The position numbers were made by a program, and so were the translations under genes. Positions 58,000-64,000 of a stretch of 64,000 nt of DNA are shown in pieces (position 1 is the first letter of the stretch; every line of letters begins with the position of its first letter). Source of the stretch: Tiliqua scincoides (lineage: Eukaryota > Chordata > Lepidosauria > Squamata > Scincidae); the NCBI RefSeq assembly GCF_035046505.1, contig NC_089826.1, forward strand, positions 67,639,254 to 67,703,253. The letters are read 5' to 3'. The notes under the pieces were generated by a model that saw only the letters and a list, made by a program, of their open reading frames with translations, did not search any database and was not told the origin of the DNA.

Positions 58000-58331
58000 C
58001 AGGGGTGTCAAACATAAGGCCAAGGAGCCAGATGCGGCCTGCAGAAGCTTTTTATCAGACCTTTGGGCTCTCAGCTGCTGAGCAATGCTGAGGTGGCACA
58101 GCTGAAAGGGCAGCCCACATGAAAATTGGGTTCTCCCATGTCTTGAAATATGATGAAGATTTGTGTGTTTTATCTTCTATGATTTGCAGCTAATGAGATC
58201 CTAAGTGAAAAAGGTGCTTATTTTTGGTTATGACCTGTTTAATGACATCACTTCCTGCCTAATGACATCACTTTCAGCCCTTAGCAGGCATGTTATTCAG
58301 CCCTCGGTATGAAACAAGTTTGAAACCCCTG
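58000..58331. mobile_element. hAT element, 332 bp, perfect target duplication
   Basis: CAGGGGTGTCAAACATAAGG ... AGTTTGAAACCCCTG; CTCTAAAG on both sides (8 of 8). Confidence 0.93.
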
Positions 58332-59160
58332 CTCTAAAGAAAATGACCCTCTGAACCAATTTTTACTACTTTTTAAATTAAAATTAACACTACATATATA
58401 AATCACACTTCATATTATTTACTCTAAGGGCCCTTGGGCTACAAGATATTATCTGAACAAGGAGGCTATTTTTGAAGTGCACTCAGTGTGATCTATGCAA
58501 AATGGCAATTTTGTTTCTAAGACTGAGTTCAAGGAGATATTTTTTCCAAAAGGAAATGAACATTTTACTGAATGATTTGTATTGGGGTATTCTACGGAGA
58601 AAGATAGTCAGCCTACCTGAAGCCTGGGAAGAGAGGCAAAACTGATGATAGAATCAATCCTGAACTGCTGGACAACACATTCCAATTCTGTTCTGAAGAC
58701 CAAGGGAGACTGACTGTATCCTGCACAAGAAAAACTCACTACAATTCCTGTGTTAATGTTTAGTTGTATGCAGCCTAACTGTACAATACAATGTCAGCAA
58801 TTCTTCATGGAGTTCAATCAATTTTAACATTGCTGGCATTCAGATGGATTTCAGATGAATTATCACAATTATAGTTGCAGTTTTATGTATATGTACATAA
58901 GGCAGGCTTTCAAAACAGATATTTTCTATCACAATAAAAGGCATAAGAATACTGTTCAGTGATTTATCACTATGCTACTTCACACATCCATTAGTATCAA
59001 TTGATTACTAGGACTTGAGAGAAGACTTGCATGTTGAATGAGCCAGTACAGATAATATGAAAGTTCTATCTATCTTATGTCACATAGTGCATGAACAAGT
59101 ATGTTACTGAAAAGAATCTCTATGAACACATGAAATGGGAAGCATCTTGCTTACAGAAAC
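58332..59160. other. Spacer between OCIAD1 and the right-hand promoter
   Basis: AT-rich; no exon or repeat recognised. Confidence 0.35.
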
Positions 59161-59164
59161 TGAG

Positions 59165-59343
59165 GGCACAATCCTAAGCAGGTCTATTCAGAAGTGTCCT
59201 ATTTTGTTCAATGGGGCTTACTCTCGGGAAAGTGTGGTTAGGATTGCAGCCTGAGAGCCCAATCCTAAGCATGTCTACTCAGAAGTAAATCCCATTGCAG
59301 TCAATGGGGCTTACTCCCAGGAAAGTGTGGATAGGATTGGGCT
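59165..59343. mobile_element. Two adjacent 89-bp-family palindromic MITEs
   Basis: The first copy (59165-59251, 87 bp) has exact TGAG duplications. The second (about 59257-59342) begins in or next to the right duplication. Near-consensus sequences. Confidence 0.85.
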
Positions 59344-59574
59344 GTGAGTTGCCAAACATAATTTCTCTGAATGGGGTACAAATTATAACAGCCTCCATTC
59401 TTCCGCTAATCCTATGACATACACACAATCCATGAGTCATACAAGAAAAATGTCCATTTTATTTAATAGGACATACAACTTTGTAGCTTGCCATTTTTGT
59501 TCATCCAGTTTCGCAGTTGGTGAATTGCCCGAGTTAGATTGTAGAAAGGTCTTGTCTGTTTTGAAGAATTATAG

Positions 59575-59663
59575 GGCACAATCCTAACCAGGTCTACCCA
59601 GAAGTAAGTCCTATTTTGTTCAGTAGGGTTTACTCTCAAGAAAGTGTGGTTAGGATTGCAGCC
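59575..59663. mobile_element. 89-bp-family palindromic MITE
   Basis: GGGCACAATCCTAACCAGGTC ... GGTTAGGATTGCAGCC, close to the sequences at 22990 and 43746. Confidence 0.8.
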
Positions 59664-60850
59664 TGAGTGATTTGTATCTTTTAGCTTCTTTAATTCCCTT
59701 TGTTTATAATCTGGCTGCCTGATTTGTATTTATAGCCAGACATGGCAGTTTGGCATGGATGTATGTTAATTATACAAAGAAAGACAAATGCCCTTTTAGA
59801 TACTGCTTGCTGATCCTGGAATTAAGTGTCAGTTCTATGCATGCTGGAAGCCAGAGGTCTAATTCATTTATGTACCTATCAGCTGCACAGGGTCTCACTG
59901 TCTCTGGGATCCATAGGCACCATTGGAGGTTGCCCAGGTTGGGCTTTGACCAAGTGCCCCTGAACTCATTGAGCTGACCCCTAAAGCCCCTGGCAGTCAG
60001 CAGGCAACAATGGCATTAGCTGTTCAACTGGGCAACTTGCTTCACTGCTTCTTTCTCCTGCTGTCCCCATCTGCAACTGGGCTGTGTCAGAGGCCCCTCA
60101 GGTGATGCAGGAGCCTCTGAGAAAGCATAATTGCTGGAATGCAAGACAGAATGCTTGCCACTGGATGCTCCTTCCTCTAAGTCCCTTTGGGCACTGAAGA
60201 AAAAACAGGCAGTGAAACTGCCTGCTGGAAGGTAAACAAGAGGGATCTATAGATACTTCTTTCATCACCACCACAGTTCTGAGAAAGGAACAGCTGAGTT
60301 GTTCTTATATTTTACCTTTCCAGCTCTTTTTACCTTTCATGTGAAGGGAAAAAGGGGACAGGCAGGTTAGATTAGATTGCTTCTCTTTCAGCTTCTGGTA
60401 GTGCTAAGAAAGGAGTGACCAGAGTGAGGAGTGTGTACAAAGTATATGCATGCATGCCAGAGAAGATGGGGAGGGGGAACATTTGACTTTATTTCGGGGG
60501 CTGGTTCCTGAGATTTTAACAACTTTGATTACTACAGTGTTTGTCTTGGCCTCCTGTTGCCACACTGTTGGCTGGTATGCTTATAGGAAATGCCAGAAGA
60601 AATAGCGTAACACTAACTTAAGAAAGCATGTTACAGAGAGACATATGTCTGTGTCTCAAACGATAATCTCCTAGAGTTCCTAGTAGTTCAAGTTCCTTGT
60701 ACTATAATTTTCTCTTTGTGTCTTATAGATGCTGACTTGGGCCAGCAGCTCATAGTTCAGAATACTGCTCATTCTGTTCTAGCATTGCGTCTGATTGGTT
60801 AGGTTTCAGCAAATCTCACAATATTTACCAAAAGCTGGATATCCCAATGG
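59664..60850. other. Spacer, nothing recognised
   Basis: No exon, no clear repeat; short chance frames only. Confidence 0.3.
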
Positions 60851-60853
60851 GAA

Positions 60854-61195
60854 CTGTAGTGGTTCGAATTATTGGACTAGATCCTGGAGATTTTGGTTCA
60901 AAATCACCACTACACCAAGACATTTGTGGGTTCAGTTGCTATTTGCAGCCTAAGTGCCCAATCCTATCCAATTTTCCAGCCCCGGTGCAACTACAATGCA
61001 GCCCCATGGTAAGGGAACAAATGTTCGCATACCTTAAGGAGGCCTCTGTGACTGCTGCCCCACTACAAGATGCAGTACATGCCCCATTAGCACAGTTGCA
61101 CCAGCACTGGAAAATTGGATAGAATTGGGCCCTAATTTGTCTCACAGGGTTGTTTTGAGGATTAGAGGGCAGGTATGCTGCCCTGAACTTCTTGG
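60854..61195 (+). mobile_element. tRNA-derived SINE split by a PIF/Harbinger-like MITE
   Basis: The SINE head (GTAGTGGTTCGAATTATTGG, GGTTCAAAATCACC) is followed by the MITE 60954-61132 with TAA on both sides. The SINE body then resumes (CTCACAGGGTTGTTTTGAGG). Confidence 0.75.
60954..61132. mobile_element. PIF/Harbinger-like MITE inside a SINE
   Basis: GTGCCCAATCCTATCCAATT ... AATTGGATAGAATTGGGCCC; TAA duplication; interrupts the SINE at 60854-61195. Confidence 0.8.
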
Positions 61196-61434
61196 CGAAA
61201 GAGTGGAATATTTAGTGTAACACATAGGGAGAAATAAGTTTGTAAACATCCTCAAGAATGATCTACAATTTCTCCTCCATTATTCCTCCTAAATTAGCAT
61301 GGATGCTAGATCCCAGTAGATCCCTAGATCCCATTTGAACTCTTCCTGACATACCTGCAACCTAAATTAAGCTGTTGCCTGACTGAGAGCAGCCCGTTTC
61401 CTTCTTCATGTGCTAAACCTCACATTTCAATATA

Positions 61435-61840
61435 CAGAGTGTGCTCATTATCCACTAAGGTTCCATTTCAGAATCCCCAGTGGATTAAAAAAAAATCAGT
61501 GAATACCAAATCAGTGGAAACATAGCTCTAAAGACCCACTTCCAGGTTTCTTGCTCTATACCACTGCATTCTGGGGCAACAATGGAGCAGCGAGAAACCC
61601 AGAAGTGGGTCTTAACCCATTTTTTGCCCGACTCACAGATGTACACATTTTATCTCTGTTGCGTATATGCAACGTTGGGCAGAAATGGCTTCCCTATCTT
61701 TAACCTCTAGAAGCTTGCAACCAGTGCAGTTTAACAGCACAAAGTCAGGAATTTTTTCTTTTTTACAAAGCATTTAAAGGTGGACCTTGGTATCAGCGAT
61801 GAGACAAATCAGTGGATGCCAAATCAGTACCTGTATGTAT
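61435..61840. mobile_element. Unclassified repeat with a nested hairpin MITE
   Basis: Related AATCAGTG...CCAAATCAGT text at both ends (about 61495-61525 and 61800-61830). The small hairpin MITE 61606-61691 sits inside. Confidence 0.45.
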
Positions 61841-61875
61841 ATATTTCATTATATACATATATATTTGAAATAAGA

Positions 61876-62304
61876 GGTTTACCACATGAAGAAGGAAACA
61901 GGGTTAATAAAGCGGTGGTGTGTGTGTGTAAAATATAACTCAAGTTATCCAAGTTTTATATAGGTGTGCTTCATTTAATGATGGGGATTAGGCTGTTAAG
62001 CAAAATTCAGGCCAATCTAGTACCTTTGTTGTGTAAACAGACACTCCTTGCCAGACACTACTGGCTGCACAGACTACAGGAGATAGATTGTCTCTTCTTT
62101 GCATTAAGAGCCTCTCTGTTGTGTAAACAGACACTGTTGCTGCAGGCCATGCTGAGCATGGGCTGTCCACTTGTGCTGGGCGCTTGCAAACATGCTTTAT
62201 TGTTTAGGATTGGACTCTGCCTCATTAAGAGCTACTTTGTTGTGCTTTAACCACTGGTGTTTATGTGGTCTGTCCTTAAGTGGAAGGTTGTTAAGCAATG
62301 CATG

Positions 62305-62336
<32 letters not shown>

Positions 62337-62870
62337 ATGTTTACCACATGAGGAAGGAAACAGGCTTAGTAAAGGGGTGGTGTGTGTGTGATTGATTATT
62401 CATACATACATATTCACACACACACACACAATTTGTGTGTGCATACATACATACATATACATACACACATATACAGTTGAACGCCACTTAACAACCTTCT
62501 GCTTAATGATGGACTGCATATATGACAGTGGGTCAAAGAGGCAGGCAGTCAGGACTCCTGTAGTCTGCAGCAGAGTGTCGCTTTACACTGCAAAGAGGCT
62601 CTTAATGCAAATAAGAGGCAATCTATCTTCTGTAGCCCATGCAGCCAGCTAGTTTCTGGCTGAGAATGTTTACACAACAATGGCACTAGGTTGGGCTGAA
62701 TATTCGCTTAACAACCTGATTGTATAACAACAGGGATAGGAGAACGTACCCCTGTTATTAAGTGGCGCGCCCCTATATATATGTACACACAAACACACAC
62801 ATGTTTACTAGGTGAAGAAGGAAACAGGCTTAGTAAAGGGGTGCTGAGTGTGTGATTGATTATACATACA
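61876..62870. repeat. Composite repeat block: inverted TIR elements between direct repeats and microsatellites
   Basis: A unit of about 50 bp (TTTACCACATGAAGAAGGAA...AAAG(G/C)GGTG) occurs at about 61877, 62339 and 62804, spaced about 463 bp. Between the units lie two copies of a roughly 300-330 bp element in opposite orientation (61963-62294 and 62474-62774) sharing TTGTTGTGTAAACA and GCATTAAGAGCCTCT, plus (TC)15 at 62306-62335 and CA/TA-rich tracts. Confidence 0.75.
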
Positions 62871-63000
62871 CACACAAACATATATACACACATATACATG
62901 TGCGCGCGCGCGTGTATGTATACACACGCATGTATATATGTGTACATACAGACATATGTATGTCTGTAAAGGGGTGTATTCATCACCCCTTTATCAAAGT
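62860..63000. repeat. CA/TA/CG microsatellite
   Basis: Alternating purine-pyrimidine tract, including CGCGCGCG at about 62903, ending in GTATGTCTGTAAAGGGGTG. It abuts the right-hand CpG-rich promoter by about 100 bp. Confidence 0.8.
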
Positions 63001-63069
63001 GGGACAGATGCCCTGTTCTTCCCATTGCCCCAGTCATGGGAGCAGTTTAAAGAGCCAGGCCCCCATTAT

Positions 63070-64000
63070 TGGCAGGGGCGCCTGCACTCAGTCTCAGCCG
63101 ACTGAGGGCTCCCGAGGACAGGCAGGCAGGCACGGATCGCAGAAGAGTGACGTCCGCATGGACCAATCAGGGAGAGAGGAGACGACTCCGCAGCGCCAAT
63201 CGGAGGGAAAACACAGCCACGCGTCCCCCTGATTGGTGGGTACGATCGCCCGCCTTTGCGCACAGCTCCGGAGGCGGGACCCAGGCACAGAGCGGCCCAA
63301 TGGAAGTAGAGGGAGGAGGCGGGGCTCGGGAGTGGCGGGGGCGCCGGCCAATGGACGGCGGAGAGGCCTGTTCCTCTGTGAGGGACGCCGGCCAATGCGG
63401 AGAGCGGGGGGCGGGAGAAGGGAAGGAGTCAGGATAAAGCGGAGGGAGGGAGCCACGGCCGAGGCGCTTGGCGGTGTTGGGGGGGGACGTGCAGGGCTTG
63501 CGGAGGAGGGCTGAGCTGCCCGGCGCGAGGCTCCCGGCACCTTCCCCCCGTGGCCGCGAAGGGGCAGCAGCAGGTAGGCAGACCTGGGCGGCGGTGCGTG
63601 GGGAGCGGCCGCGGTGCTGCGATGGCGTGAGGGAGGCTCCAGGCGCTTCTTTCCCGTCTCGGCGGAAGCCCAGCGCCGCCAACGCTGGCGGAGGAGGCCG
63701 CCCGCGGGGCACGCTCTGCGAACAAGGAGGCGCGAGTTCCGCCTGCCCGCGCGCTCTTGCGCCTCACAGACACGCCCCGCCCGGCCGGCTTTGTTTATAG
63801 CCCGAGGGCAGGTGTCGCTCGCTCGGTCCGTCCGCCCGTCCCCTTTCCTCCCTCAGCGCCGCCGCGCTCCGAGGGCTGACCCTTCCCTGCCCCTCCCCCG
63901 CCCGCCCAACCGTCGACCCCCCGCTCGCCCCTCCCCCCGCTTTCATTCGGCTTCCCTCAGAGTGGCGGTTGGTCCGTCAAGTCCCCGCACGCCACCCCTC
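63070..64000 (+). promoter_or_regulatory. CpG-rich promoter, probably of FRYL
   Basis: A long CpG-rich region runs to the window end. CCAAT-type boxes occur near 63163, 63197, 63231 (inverted), 63298, 63348 and 63391. By gene order in other vertebrates the gene head to head with OCIAD1 is FRYL, whose first exon is non-coding. No FRYL protein sequence is visible, so the name rests on position. Confidence 0.6.
63440..63573 (+). other. Putative untranslated exon 1 of the rightward gene (FRYL by synteny)
   Basis: A GC-rich stretch ends at a good donor, GCAGCAGCAG followed by GTAGGC at 63574, downstream of the CCAAT cluster. The start is a guess. No known peptide is encoded. Confidence 0.35.

Noticed and set aside
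58590-58640. Possible OCIAD1 upstream exon with donor CAG then GTAGGC on the minus strand
   Set aside because: The sequence before the donor does not resemble the OCIAD1 N-terminus and contains in-frame stops.
63069-63800. Several overlapping frames of 110-181 codons at the right edge
   Set aside because: CpG-rich promoter sequence lacking stops; Arg/Pro/Gly-rich, no domain, frames open on both strands at once.

Overview
This is vertebrate nuclear DNA, most likely from a squamate reptile (lizard or gecko-like). The evidence is short exons with GT/AG borders, four CpG-rich promoter regions, and heavy loads of squamate-style interspersed repeats: tRNA-derived SINEs, CR1-like LINE tails, many short hAT elements and palindromic MITEs. 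No bacterial genes, CRISPR array, rRNA or functional tRNA gene was seen. Nearly all long open frames are chance frames or repeat-derived.

Four host genes are involved. (1) DCUN1D4, minus strand: its first two coding exons (12618-12594 and 2549-2479) lie here and the rest is off the left edge. Its promoter is the CpG-rich region at about 12.2-13.05 kb. (2) OCIAD2, plus strand: promoter and untranslated exon near 23.3-23.6 kb, six coding exons from 25664 to 34585, 145 codons plus stop. (3) OCIAD1, minus strand: seven coding exons from 51950 to 36815, with a CpG-rich first exon near 55.2 kb. (4) A CpG-rich promoter at 63.07-64.0 kb with a probable plus-strand untranslated exon. By gene order this is expected to be FRYL, but no FRYL coding sequence is present.

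OCIAD2 and OCIAD1 are paralogues lying tail to tail, with about 2.2 kb between their stop codons. Both encode small OCIA-domain membrane proteins, and their core exons have identical lengths and phases (54 and 48 nt). The tail-to-tail pair next to FRYL matches the mammalian arrangement. CWH43, which follows OCIAD2 in human, was not recognised between OCIAD2 and DCUN1D4.

The rest of the window is introns and spacers rich in mobile-element debris. Three palindromic or short-TIR groups stand out: an approximately 87-89 bp near-perfect palindrome with 4-bp target duplications of the form TNAG (over 30 copies or half-copies, often head to tail); an approximately 165-212 bp element with GGGCCCAATCC termini and 3-bp TAA/TTA duplications (PIF/Harbinger-like); and many 210-540 bp hAT elements whose 8-bp duplications mostly carry a central TA (Buster-like). 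Several show clear nesting. The 61.9-62.9 kb stretch holds inverted copies of a TIR element between direct repeats and microsatellites.
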